Source of the DNA: Fusibacter bizertensis | GTDB taxonomy: Bacteria; Bacillota; Clostridia; Peptostreptococcales; Acidaminobacteraceae | Direction of reading: 5' to 3' | Assembly: GCF_029914245.1 (NCBI RefSeq) | Contig: NZ_JARYZI010000013.1 | Span: 43,747-107,746, forward strand | DNA: 64,000 nt | In this document: positions 7,805-16,180 of the stretch, piece by piece | How the letters are laid out: the number at the start of each line of letters is the position of its first letter | Position numbering within the stretch: the first letter of the stretch is position 1 | Position numbers and translations under genes: made by a program | Notes under the pieces: generated by a model | What the model was told of the DNA's origin: nothing | Databases searched by the model: none | What the model saw: the letters and a program-made list of their open reading frames with translations, nothing else

Positions 7805-9028
7805 TTAGAGTTTTGCACTAATAAGGCTTGAATCTAGATCATATATTTTATCAGTAACTTTACCATCTTTAGTTATAACTATTGCAGGGACTTGATCGAG
7901 CTCGAGTTTCAAAGCTAAACCATTTGATTTATAAGTGTCAATTCTATTAACTGCAATTTTTCCCTTGTTAGATTCTTCTATTGCTTCAATTTCTGATAGA
8001 AAGTTTCTACTTTCTGCGTCAATAGCATTGTAAACATATATTAAACCGGGTTTTTCGCACTGCATTATTTTGTGATCAAAGATTTCCTTCTCAGCGATAT
8101 AACGCTCAGCAGCAGTCCCAGCAATTGCTCCATCGCCAACTGCAGTCGCAATTTGTTTAAGCCATTTGTCCGTAACATCACCTATAGCAAAAACACCTTC
8201 AATTCCCGTTTCTTTTTTCTCATTAACGGTAATATATCTTTGTCTAGTAAGAGGTAATTGACCTTCAAAAATTTCGGTATTTGGCAAGTAACCGATAAAT
8301 TCAAAGCAATTATCGCAATCAACAGGAATTTCATCACCAGTTTTTACGTTTTTAAGTACAACACGAGATAAATGTTCATCTCCTTCAAAACGTTTAACAA
8401 CTGAATTCCAAATAAATTCCATCTTAGGATTTGCAAGAGCGGCCTCTTTTGCAATTTCATTACAGTCCATAATGCCTTCGTCGTGCATAACTGAAACCGT
8501 TACTTTCTTAGCAAATTTCGTTAAAAACATACCTTCTTCAATTGCTGCATCACCAGATCCGATTACGACAACATGTTTATCAGTGTTTCCTGCAGCATCA
8601 CAAGTTGCACAGAAGCTAATTCCTTTATCAAATAAGAATTCTTCTTCATTTTCGCCACCTGTTGTTCTTGGTCGACCACCAGTCGCTATGATAACTACTT
8701 TTCCGATGTATTTGTTTCTAAATGTCTCAACGACTTTTTCTTCACCTTTTAATTGGACGCTTGATACAGCTGTCAATTTGAAATTAACACCCATATTTTT
8801 GGCTTGTTCTTTCATCAAGTTCGTAATAGCTTCTCCTTTAGGTGCATCAGGAAAACCTGGATAATTAGCAATTTCGTTTGTATATGTTGCAAGACCGCCA
8901 ACAAGTGCCTTTTCAAGCAAAAGCGTCTTTAGTCTTGCACGTCCAGCATATATTGCGGCACTTAGTCCAGCTGGACCACCACCAATAATAATTACATCAT
9001 AATTTTCAACAACTTTTTCTCTAGCCAT
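7805..9028 (-). CDS. Thioredoxin-reductase-like FAD protein with thioredoxin-fold tail
   Basis: 407 aa from the ATG at 9028, preferred over an upstream start at 9079 because AAGGAG lies just before it and the FAD domain begins directly after. The FAD-binding GGGPAGLSAA is near residue 15, the redox pair CATC near residue 140, the NAD(P)H-binding GSGDAAIE near residue 157, and a second FAD motif GVFAIGDVTD near residue 285. This is thioredoxin reductase plus about 95 extra C-terminal residues with thioredoxin-like strands (PGLIYVYNA, VPAIVITKDG) but no CxxC. It is the last gene of the YeeE-TusA cluster and probably supplies electrons for reducing imported sulfur or selenium; that role is inference. 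Confidence 0.85.
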   Translation of the reverse strand: MAREKVVENYDVIIIGGGPAGLSAAIYAGRARLKTLLLEKALVGGLATYTNEIANYPGFPDAPKGEAITNLMKEQAKNMGVNFKLTAVSSVQLKGEEKVVETFRNKYIGKVVIIATGGRPRTTGGENEEEFLFDKGISFCATCDAAGNTDKHVVVIGSGDAAIEEGMFLTKFAKKVTVSVMHDEGIMDCNEIAKEAALANPKMEFIWNSVVKRFEGDEHLSRVVLKNVKTGDEIPVDCDNCFEFIGYLPNTEIFEGQLPLTRQRYITVNEKKETGIEGVFAIGDVTDKWLKQIATAVGDGAIAGTAAERYIAEKEIFDHKIMQCEKPGLIYVYNAIDAESRNFLSEIEAIEESNKGKIAVNRIDTYKSNGLALKLELDQVPAIVITKDGKVTDKIYDLDSSLISAKL

Positions 9029-9114
9029 GATAAACTCCTTCTTATTTTCGAAGGCTAATAATTTACTTGTATACAGCATTCCATAATATATTTATAGAAT
9101 GCTGTAATAAAAAT

Positions 9115-9675
9115 CTACATAAAGTATTTTACAAGTAGCTTACTGCCTACTACTGCACCAGCAAACATACCAATAGCAAATACCCATCCTGAAAGGGATA
9201 AAGAAGCGATACCGCTATAGAGTGCACCGATGTTACAGCCAAATGCGATTCTTGCACCGTAGCCCATTAAAAGGCCACCAAGAGCTGCTGCAATAACTTG
9301 TTTTTTAGACTTGATTTTTTTGATTTTAAATCCTGAAGCTAGGAGTGTTGCTGCAAGAGCACCAAATATAATCCCTAAGTTTCTCCATGAATCTGCATGA
9401 TTTAAAAGACCACCTTCAAGTGTAGCTTGTGCGCCGGAACTTGCAAAGTAATACCATTTATCCACACTACCACCGACCGCTTCATAGATCCAAGCACCCC
9501 ATACTGCAAACACGCCTGATACGCCCCATGGATTTTTCGAAACAGCAAGCGTCACAATTTGAAATAAAGAGAGAAGTACGGCAGCAACGATGTAGGTAAA
9601 TGGATTTTTGAGCCATTTGATATAGTATTCATTTGATTTCATTCGATCAAAAAATTTACCGTTTTTCTTTTCCAA
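9115..9675 (-). CDS. YeeE/YedE-type sulfur permease, C-terminal half
   Basis: 186-aa membrane protein with about five transmembrane segments. It matches the second half of YeeE/YedE (TsuA thiosulfate transporter family): the conserved cysteine motif is GARIAFGCNIGALYSGIASLSLSGW near residues 140-165. Whole TsuA proteins are about 350 residues with three functional cysteines; here one lies in this protein and the other two in the product of 10065-10748. The two halves therefore very likely assemble one transporter for thiosulfate or a related sulfur/selenium species. A TusA gene lies directly upstream (33 bases). Confidence 0.87.
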   Translation of the reverse strand: MEKKNGKFFDRMKSNEYYIKWLKNPFTYIVAAVLLSLFQIVTLAVSKNPWGVSGVFAVWGAWIYEAVGGSVDKWYYFASSGAQATLEGGLLNHADSWRNLGIIFGALAATLLASGFKIKKIKSKKQVIAAALGGLLMGYGARIAFGCNIGALYSGIASLSLSGWVFAIGMFAGAVVGSKLLVKYFM

Positions 9676-9708
9676 GAGTTACACCTCCATATATGGTGTG
9701 ATACGACT

Positions 9709-9936
9709 TTATTTTGTTTTTTCGATGATTACTTCCCATTCACCGTCATCAACTTCTTCAACTTCTACGTTGTAGCCTTCTTTTCTTGCCCATTCAGGTA
9801 CATTTTTCATAGCACAACTGTGATCTATTTGAACGATGAGCATATCACCAATTTCAAGTTCTTTAAGTTTGTTCTCAGCTTTTACTAAAGGGATTGGACA
9901 TGCTTCGCCTAGACAATCTAACATTACTTCTTTCAT
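9709..9936 (-). CDS. tusA: TusA-family sulfur carrier protein
   Basis: 75-aa TusA/SirA-like protein. The persulfide-carrying cysteine is in LGEACPIPLVKAE (Cys about residue 13, followed by the invariant PxP) and the fold continues through DHSCAMKNVPEW. AGGAGGAAAC precedes the ATG. It lies between the two YeeE half-genes in one operon, so it probably receives sulfur at the cytoplasmic face of the permease. Assignment to sulfur rather than selenium (YedF-like) cannot be made from sequence. Confidence 0.9.
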   Translation of the reverse strand: MKEVMLDCLGEACPIPLVKAENKLKELEIGDMLIVQIDHSCAMKNVPEWARKEGYNVEVEEVDDGEWEVIIEKTK

Positions 9937-10064
9937 TATAGTTTCCTCCTAATAGGTATTCATTATTTAGTAGATTTCGTTACACACATATTTTACTTTT
10001 AAATACATAATTTTCTTTAACTTGATTTCTGTGAAATCTAAATATTATTAGATATTTGTGTATT

Positions 10065-10748
10065 TTAATGAGACGAACCGCGTTTTTTCTCATATTGTTC
10101 TGCAAGTACGTATAGTCCTAAAAGAACAAATAGTTGTAAAAGTACTGCCCCCATCCATCCGAAAACGTCAGGTAAGAATATACTTGGTCCTTTTGATATA
10201 AAGAACTCTTTCCACCATCCAAAATCATGTGCGCCCCAAAGAGAGCCAATGATAAAGAAAACAAGTGCAATTGCATTCATAAAAAAGCCTTCACCAACAC
10301 GCATAAGTGTACCTGATGCGCATCCACCAGCGATAACCATGCCGATACCAAACATAAATGCGCCAATAAGAGTTGCAATACTTATTGGAACTACATAACT
10401 CATACCTGGAATTGGTAGTCCTGCTGAGGAATAGCCATATTTAATGGCAGTGAAGCCAATTGTCGTTAGAGCAAAAGCAATAATCACAGCTCTAGTTATA
10501 GAAGTACTACCGGTTAAATAAGGATCGCGCATAGAAGCTGTAAAGCAAAATCTTCCTTTTTGAAGAATAAAGCCGAATGCAGTTCCCGTGATCCAAAAGA
10601 ATGCTACATTTGTAGAATTCATATTGAGTAGTATGGCAACGACAACGATGAAAGCAACTGTTATAAAACCAAATGGAATTTGATTTTTCTTTGGCTTTCT
10701 GTTCGCGGAAGAGCGTCTTGATGCTGCTGGTCTAGTTTGTTCAGCCAT
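10065..10748 (-). CDS. YeeE/YedE-type sulfur permease, N-terminal half
   Basis: 227 aa from the ATG at 10748, chosen because AGGAGTG precedes it; the open frame extends 42 codons upstream without SD. A basic, Ser/Arg/Lys-rich N-terminus is followed by about six transmembrane segments. Two of the conserved YeeE cysteines are visible: LQKGRFCFTASMRDPYL and MVIAGGCASGTLMRVGEG. It is first gene of the operon running through TusA and the C-half permease to the flavoprotein. A LysR gene is divergent, 165 bases away. Confidence 0.88.
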   Translation of the reverse strand: MAEQTRPAASRRSSANRKPKKNQIPFGFITVAFIVVVAILLNMNSTNVAFFWITGTAFGFILQKGRFCFTASMRDPYLTGSTSITRAVIIAFALTTIGFTAIKYGYSSAGLPIPGMSYVVPISIATLIGAFMFGIGMVIAGGCASGTLMRVGEGFFMNAIALVFFIIGSLWGAHDFGWWKEFFISKGPSIFLPDVFGWMGAVLLQLFVLLGLYVLAEQYEKKRGSSH

Positions 10749-10805
10749 TTTTTCACACTCCTGATTAAAAAAGTTTGCTACACTCTTAACAATCTCACAA
10801 TAATA

Positions 10806-10834
10806 TGATAACATTTTATCAATGAATGTTATCA
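10806..10834. promoter_or_regulatory. Inverted-repeat operator in the LysR/YeeE divergent region
   Basis: TGATAACATT (10806-10815) and AATGTTATCA (10825-10834) form a perfect 10-9-10 inverted repeat midway between the divergent LysR and YeeE starts. LysR proteins bind such dyads (T-N11-A core). A weak -10-like TATTAT for the YeeE direction lies just beyond it. Confidence 0.6.
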
Positions 10835-10913
10835 CTTGCAATTCTAAAGCAGTATAAGAAAATACGATACCCAATGAGTGTGCTTATCAGGCATGATGGT
10901 AGTGAGGTGGCTT

Positions 10914-11813
10914 ATGAATTTAACAGCACTTGAATATTTTAGGGAAGTTGTTGAGACGAAGAGTATATCAAAGGTAGCGACAAACAGACATATCTCCCAG
11001 TCTGCATTAAGTCAGAATATCCAAAAACTCGAAAATGAGTTAGGCTTTATGCTGCTTGAGAGAAGTAACAAAGGCGTTGAACCAACGGAAGCAGGAAGAA
11101 TTCTATTCAAGTATTCTGGAACAATCACTCGAATATACGAGAAGATGAAAGAGGAACTAGATTCTTTAGAGTTTAGCGTCGAAAATATAAGAATTAACGG
11201 CTCACTTTCACTTGTAGATTATTCTTTGCCATGTGTTCTTTATAAAGTAAAAAAGAAACATCCTAGCTACAACTTTGAAATGCATGCTAGATCTAATATA
11301 GATTCTATCAATGATCTAATAAATGAACTCACAGACCTTTGCTTTGTAACAGAAGAGCCTTGTGATGACCGTTTGGATTACGGAAAAATAGGAAAAGAAC
11401 GTATTGTGTTGATTGCAAATGTAAATTCGCGCATTCCTGATGTAATTGATGTACAAGACTTACAAAAACATGAGATGGTTTTACTAGACGATGAAGCGCT
11501 GGTTATATCTTCATTTTTAAAAAGTAAACTTAAGTCAGTTGGTGTGACAATAGACAAAATACCTATTATGTTTAAAGTGGATTCGATTCCAGCTGCGAAG
11601 TCATCTGTTAATAATAATTTAGGAATTTGTTTCTTGCCATATATGTCAGTTAAAAAAGAACTATATGAAAAACGCTATAAGATAGTGGAAGTTACAAATT
11701 TTAATTTAGATTACGATATTTATCTTGTATCACATCGGAAATGCAATCGCAACAGAGCCGTAAATGACGTCTATAATTACTTCATTGAAAATGCTGAAAA
11801 GGACTTTTGCTAA
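10914..11813 (+). CDS. LysR family transcriptional regulator
   Basis: 299 aa from the ATG at 10914 (GAGGTGG upstream; the earlier start at 10878 would add 12 residues not typical of the family). The N-terminal HTH reads LEYFREVVETKSISKVATNRHISQSALSQNIQKLENELGFMLLER (residues 5-50), followed by a substrate-binding-type effector domain. It is divergent from the YeeE operon and shares a palindromic operator with it, so it most likely senses a sulfur-related signal and controls that transporter. The effector is not predictable. Confidence 0.9.
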   Translation: MNLTALEYFREVVETKSISKVATNRHISQSALSQNIQKLENELGFMLLERSNKGVEPTEAGRILFKYSGTITRIYEKMKEELDSLEFSVENIRINGSLSLVDYSLPCVLYKVKKKHPSYNFEMHARSNIDSINDLINELTDLCFVTEEPCDDRLDYGKIGKERIVLIANVNSRIPDVIDVQDLQKHEMVLLDDEALVISSFLKSKLKSVGVTIDKIPIMFKVDSIPAAKSSVNNNLGICFLPYMSVKKELYEKRYKIVEVTNFNLDYDIYLVSHRKCNRNRAVNDVYNYFIENAEKDFC

Positions 11814-11836
11814 TATTTTTAGTTTTTTAATACAAA

Positions 11837-11866
11837 AAAGGATGTGATCGTATAGATCCATCCTTT
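11837..11866. terminator. Terminator between LysR and second TusA gene
   Basis: AAAGGATG (11837-11844) pairs with CATCCTTT (11859-11866), extended by GATC/GATC with one bulge. Six T follow on the minus strand, so it mainly serves the TusA gene but can act for both convergent genes. Confidence 0.8.
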
Positions 11867-11905
11867 CGTTGATTGAGTAGTTATGAGGATTATGTTAAAA
11901 GTAAC

Positions 11906-12124
11906 TTAGATTTTTGTGATAATGATTTCCCAAACGCCGTTCATGACTTCCTCTATTTCATATTGAAATGATGTACGTTTTAAATGTTCTTTGATAGATT
12001 CAATAACACAGCTATGATCAACAACCATTTCAAAAGATTCGCCACGTGTAAGCAGTTCCATTTCATTTTGCATTTTTAAAAGTGGAATGGGACATATATC
12101 CCCAAAGCAGTCAATTTTATTCAT
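11906..12124 (-). CDS. Second TusA-family sulfur carrier
   Basis: 72 aa from the ATG at 12124 (AAGGTGA just upstream; an earlier start would add 16 unrelated residues). The active-site motif FGDICPIPLLKMQ and DHSCVIESIKEHL identify the TusA/SirA fold. It is separated from the YeeE cluster only by the LysR gene, so it probably belongs to the same sulfur-trafficking system. Two TusA copies would allow one carrier for the transporter and another for a cytosolic acceptor; this is inference. Confidence 0.87.
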   Translation of the reverse strand: MNKIDCFGDICPIPLLKMQNEMELLTRGESFEMVVDHSCVIESIKEHLKRTSFQYEIEEVMNGVWEIIITKI

Positions 12125-12224
12125 AAGATCACCTTCTGTAAAGTTTATATCACATCTTGAATAGCAGGACAAATTGTTAAATTATAAACATAATAATAGT
12201 ATATCATATCATAAAGGAGATTCA

Positions 12225-12983
12225 ATGGACTTTTCAATTGTTATTCCGGTATACAATAGCATAGCATCTCTAGCAATATTAACCGATGAAATTCATGATT
12301 TTTTTGATGGAAAAAACTTTAATTATGAAATTATCTTTGTGAATGATGGAAGTGAGCATGCAACATATACTGAACTTGAAAGACTTAAAAAGTTACCCAG
12401 AAATTCTTTAAATGATAAAGTAGTACTTACAGTAATTCATTTGGAAAAAAATATCGGTCAGCAAAAAGCAATTGCTGTTGGACTTTTAAAGGCTAACGGG
12501 CAATTCGCTCTTACCATGGATGATGACCTTCAGCATAATATAATTAGTTTGGATGAGATGCTTAAACTCTCTGAAAAAGGTAGTGATCTCGTGTTTGGGA
12601 TATATGATGACTATGGCATCAATGGTCCGAGAGCGTGGGGTTCCAAAATAATCGGTGCCTTCTTTAGGTGTAAGTTTAGTGTGTTAGATGGTAAGCGAGT
12701 AAGTAGTTTTAGATTGATTCATCGATCAGTCTATTCAAAACTTAACCCAAATTTTTCAAAGTTCTTTTATCTAAGTGCCGAACTATTAGCATACTCAAAA
12801 AAGCCTGAAAATATCAGCATTGAACGTAGAGAACGCGTATATGGTAAATCAGGGTACAATTTAAAAAAGTGTCTTTTAATTGGTGCTAAGTTGACACTTT
12901 ATTATGGTATAATACCGAAAAGATGGCAAAGTGTAAAGGAGACAAATCATTATGAAAAAGTTGCTGATTGTAGGCGCAGGTAG
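12225..12983 (+). CDS. GT2 family glycosyltransferase (ArnC/DPM1-like)
   Basis: 252 aa from the ATG at 12225, which has AAAGGAG and begins directly with the GT-A core MDFSIVIPVYNS; the open frame begins 17 codons earlier. Motifs are the nucleotide-binding FVNDGS (about residue 41) and catalytic DDDLQH (about 100). It resembles polyprenyl-phosphate sugar transferases but lacks the two C-terminal transmembrane helices usual in ArnC/GtrB, ending in a basic tail. Its last 32 bases overlap the ATP-grasp gene, showing tight coupling. Sugar and acceptor are unknown. Confidence 0.83.
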   Translation: MDFSIVIPVYNSIASLAILTDEIHDFFDGKNFNYEIIFVNDGSEHATYTELERLKKLPRNSLNDKVVLTVIHLEKNIGQQKAIAVGLLKANGQFALTMDDDLQHNIISLDEMLKLSEKGSDLVFGIYDDYGINGPRAWGSKIIGAFFRCKFSVLDGKRVSSFRLIHRSVYSKLNPNFSKFFYLSAELLAYSKKPENISIERRERVYGKSGYNLKKCLLIGAKLTLYYGIIPKRWQSVKETNHYEKVADCRRR

Positions 12984-14190
12984 TTGTCAAATTAATGCGA
13001 TAAAGAGAATGAAGCAACTGGGATACTACGTAATCGCAGCTGACTATAATAAAACAACAGACGGTAAGGCTCTTGCAGATGAACAGGTGCTGGCGGATGC
13101 TTTCAATGTAGATGCTATACTTGCATGTGCGAAAGACATGAAGCTAGATGGACTGCTTACAGTCGGTACTGATCAACCGGTATACACGGTAAGTAAAGTA
13201 GCTGAAATACTAAATTTACCAACACTTATAGATAGTGAAGTCGCGCTTAGAGTGACGAACAAAAAAGTGATGAAACAAAGGTTTCAACAATTTAAGCTTC
13301 CTACAGCTCCTTTTGCAGTAGTTAGTAAAAATTTTGCTACAACTGCGATAATGCCTATTAAGCCACCGTATGTAATTAAACCTGTTGACTCCCAAGGTCA
13401 AAGGGGAATTTTTAAAGTTGATACAGTTGATGAAATTAGGATGCTTTTCGATGATGTTTTGAGGCATTCTAGAGAAGAAGAAATTATAGTTGAGGAGTTT
13501 TACGAAAGTACAGAAGTTACTGTAAGTGGGTGGGTTAGTCAAGGGAGAGTTTCAATTCTATCTCTTACTGATCGTGTCACTTTCCCCTCAGAAGAAAAAA
13601 TTGGTGTGTGCATCGCACATAGGCATCCTTCGGTGCATAAGCATATGTATGAGAAAATCGAAGACTTAACGAAGCGCATCTGTCATCATTTTGATATCAA
13701 TAACGGACCAATATATTTTCAAATGTTGATAGGAGATAAAGGAATCTGGATCAATGAAATTGCGTGCCGTCTTGGTGGTGCATATGAAGATAAAACGATT
13801 CCTTATGTCGCGGATGTAGAAATTATGGATTTGGTGATAGCATCAAGTATAGGTGAAAAAATAAAGATAGACAATATCAAATATAATCCAACTGAAAAGG
13901 CTTTTAATACACAGCTATTTTTTGCAAAGCCAGGAAAGATAAGCGCTATGACGCCTATATCAGTATTGAAAAACTTGCCTTTTGTTTTAGATGCTGGGTA
14001 TAACTTTAGAATAGGTGATGAGATTGGAGCAATTAAAGATGCTTCGCAGCGTGCAGGTTATTTTATCGTAACTGGAAAGAACGAATTAGAAGTAGAGAGC
14101 AATATCGAAAAGATTTATGCAATGTTTGAGATTCAAGATGAACAGGGAAAGAATTTGGTGATTACCTATAAAGATGCAAAAAAAAGATAA
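12952..14190 (+). CDS. ATP-grasp ligase (carboxylate-amine/peptide ligase type)
   Basis: 412-aa ATP-grasp enzyme. An N-terminal Rossmann-like domain (KKLLIVGAGSCQINAIKRMKQLGYYVIAADYN, with DxxTDGKALAD) resembles PurK/carbamoyl-phosphate-type enzymes. The ATP-binding half has PPYVIKPVDSQGQRGIF (about residue 140) and the metal-binding WINEIACRLGGAYE (about 265-275). AAAGGAG precedes the ATG, which is inside the GT2 gene. Such ligases in glycan clusters often add amino acids or carboxylates to sugars. It ends AGA-TAA inside palindromic element copy 3. Confidence 0.82.
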   Translation: MKKLLIVGAGSCQINAIKRMKQLGYYVIAADYNKTTDGKALADEQVLADAFNVDAILACAKDMKLDGLLTVGTDQPVYTVSKVAEILNLPTLIDSEVALRVTNKKVMKQRFQQFKLPTAPFAVVSKNFATTAIMPIKPPYVIKPVDSQGQRGIFKVDTVDEIRMLFDDVLRHSREEEIIVEEFYESTEVTVSGWVSQGRVSILSLTDRVTFPSEEKIGVCIAHRHPSVHKHMYEKIEDLTKRICHHFDINNGPIYFQMLIGDKGIWINEIACRLGGAYEDKTIPYVADVEIMDLVIASSIGEKIKIDNIKYNPTEKAFNTQLFFAKPGKISAMTPISVLKNLPFVLDAGYNFRIGDEIGAIKDASQRAGYFIVTGKNELEVESNIEKIYAMFEIQDEQGKNLVITYKDAKKR

Positions 14191-14248
14191 AAGGTGTCAG
14201 GTCATAGTTAGCCAGATGGCTAACTATGACCTGACACCTTTTATCTTT
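14183..14248. repeat. Palindromic element copy 3, holding both convergent stop codons
   Basis: The outer arm is AAAGATAAAAGGTGTCAG and mirrors to CTGACACCTTTTATCTTT; inner TTAGCC-agat-GGCTAA. TAA at 14188-14190 ends the ATP-grasp gene and the minus-strand TAA at 14241-14243 ends the GT39-like gene, so one palindrome supplies both stops. The outer arms read GATAA/TTATC rather than GCTAA/TTAGC, still fully paired. Confidence 0.93.
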
Positions 14249-15887
14249 CTAGTTTGTAGATTGTAGTGGTCCAAGGATAAGTCCCACTGTATCTTGCAAT
14301 TCTCATTGCATAGATGGGATTATCAAATGTTTTTACAAGTGTTGCATTTGCCTGCAAATAACTTTTTAGAGCTGGGTAGTAATCTAGGTTGACATACAAG
14401 AAATCCCATTTTGGAGAAGTTCGCCAGATATAGTCCATTTCTTCATGAATAACGATATAGTCTATTGCTCTAGTTTCAAGGTAATTTTCTATCGTAGTAT
14501 CCAAATAGCCTAAGTTTCTGATGTCATAAAATTTTTGAGATTGAAAAGCTTCTATTGTGTTGAGATTGCCAAGCACAGTTGCGTCGCTGGGAATGTTTTT
14601 TTGAAGTGTCTCGATCATAGTATCATAACTTACGGTATAGAAGTGTTGTCGGTCATAGCTTTGCAAATTATTCCAAAGTTGATTTGCATTTAAGAGTACA
14701 AATATTAAGCTAGTGGCTAATAAAATTGATGAAGTGACTTTTGACGTAGTTTTTTGTAGAAAATACCCTACGGTTGCGGCTAAAGATAAGATTAAAACCG
14801 GAATAAAGAATATGATGGACGTCTGATTGTATCTTCCAATGATCAGAAGGCCCAGTAATAGCCCAATATTAGCGCCGAATGCGTTGGCAAACAGCACACT
14901 ACTTGAGGAATTTAGATGTATTTTTTTGATTTTCATACCTATAATGATAGGTGTTCCGATAATAATGATGAGAGCAAGCGTCAATAGTTGAATTTTTATA
15001 TTGAATAGATCATATGTGCCGCCGATTTGCTGATAGAGTTTATAAAAAAACCAGTAGAATCCTTGAAATCTACCTGTAAGAGCTTGGTCGATTCCAAGTG
15101 TGGTTCCATAATTTATATACTCAGTTATGAAATTGGGGTTCATCGAAAAGCCGACGATGAGATAGGTGATCACACCAATACATGTATAGAGTGCGAGGCG
15201 TAAGATGATTACTAGATATCGTTTAAAGCTGGAAGGTGCCAATAAGCCCTGGATAAATAAAGTGGCTGTAAAAGCTACGCCTAGTAAGAAACTGTTGGGA
15301 TGAATTCCCATTGCTAAAAACAGGATAAATGATAACTTAAGAGAGAGTTTTGAAGTGCCAGGTCGGGTTAGGAAAAATAAACCAAGCAACATAAAAAAAA
15401 CCAATATCATCTCTTGGCGTCCTTGGTGAGAGCTATAAATAAATTGTATGTTTATAGCCAAAAGAATGGATCCTATAAGTGGTAAGATTTCGTTTTTTAT
15501 AGAGACTTTGAGGATTTTGTATAAAAGAATCAAACTGGTAATAGCAAAAATAAATGAAAGTGTTCTTATACTGCGAATAGAGCTGCCAAGTACGGGTCTT
15601 ACCAATATGATCAGGCCATTATACAACCATCTAAACGGATGAATGGTTCGTGGGTAAAGGTCGTAAAATGGCTCTGTTATCGCTAAAGATTTTTGCAAAG
15701 CCATCTCACTGGCAATGCCGTTTAACCATAACTCATCTGAATGTATGACTGGAAATTGCGTAATCGACGCAAAGCTTACAAGTACATAGAGTGACAAAAG
15801 GAATATTCCGACGATATCAACGGTTGTAAGATGACACATATATTTTTTTGTAGATGAAATTGGCTTGAAATTGAGCTTGAGCTTCAT
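14241..15887 (-). CDS. GT39-like membrane glycosyltransferase
   Basis: 548-aa polytopic protein with roughly 10-12 transmembrane segments from residue 20 to about 400 and a soluble C-terminus. The first periplasmic-type loop has HSDELWLNG (about residue 55), the acidic D-E motif typical of PMT/ArnT-like enzymes that use polyprenyl-phosphate sugars. The C-terminal part has TVLGNLNTIEAFQS and YDIRNLGYLD. It is convergent with the GT2-ATP-grasp pair, whose product could be its donor. The start has only a weak SD, so the N-terminus is less certain than the rest. Confidence 0.75.
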   Translation of the reverse strand: MKLKLNFKPISSTKKYMCHLTTVDIVGIFLLSLYVLVSFASITQFPVIHSDELWLNGIASEMALQKSLAITEPFYDLYPRTIHPFRWLYNGLIILVRPVLGSSIRSIRTLSFIFAITSLILLYKILKVSIKNEILPLIGSILLAINIQFIYSSHQGRQEMILVFFMLLGLFFLTRPGTSKLSLKLSFILFLAMGIHPNSFLLGVAFTATLFIQGLLAPSSFKRYLVIILRLALYTCIGVITYLIVGFSMNPNFITEYINYGTTLGIDQALTGRFQGFYWFFYKLYQQIGGTYDLFNIKIQLLTLALIIIIGTPIIIGMKIKKIHLNSSSSVLFANAFGANIGLLLGLLIIGRYNQTSIIFFIPVLILSLAATVGYFLQKTTSKVTSSILLATSLIFVLLNANQLWNNLQSYDRQHFYTVSYDTMIETLQKNIPSDATVLGNLNTIEAFQSQKFYDIRNLGYLDTTIENYLETRAIDYIVIHEEMDYIWRTSPKWDFLYVNLDYYPALKSYLQANATLVKTFDNPIYAMRIARYSGTYPWTTTIYKLER

Positions 15888-16180
15888 ATAGGCAATTGAC
15901 CCCTAACTTCTGATAAAGAATGTGTAATGTACAAATAATTGAAATTATATAGTTGCTTTCTCTTATCATATGAGAAGAATTAGATTTTGTACATATCAAA
16001 TCTGAGCTTGTTAAAATTCTATCATTAAAATATAGAATTTAATATAAGTAATTACGATAGCCAAAAGAAAGAGTAATAACATATAATTAATTAGAAATCG
16101 TTAAGTTTACGACAAAATGTTTGTCTAATATTTAACAAATTACTCCAAAGCAATCTCACAAATTCGTTTAGGAGGTCGAA
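15888..16180. other. AT-rich divergent intergenic region
   Basis: It separates the GT39-like gene (minus) from the rhodanese lipoprotein gene (plus) and must hold both promoters. A short dyad ATTCTAT...ATAGAAT occurs near 16016-16042. AGGAGGTCG at 16170-16178 serves the rhodanese gene. No coding or RNA structure stands out. Confidence 0.5.

Noticed and set aside
15817..15999. Minus-strand 60-codon frame before the GT39-like gene
   Set aside because: It overlaps the GT39 start in another frame, has no SD and no recognisable fold.
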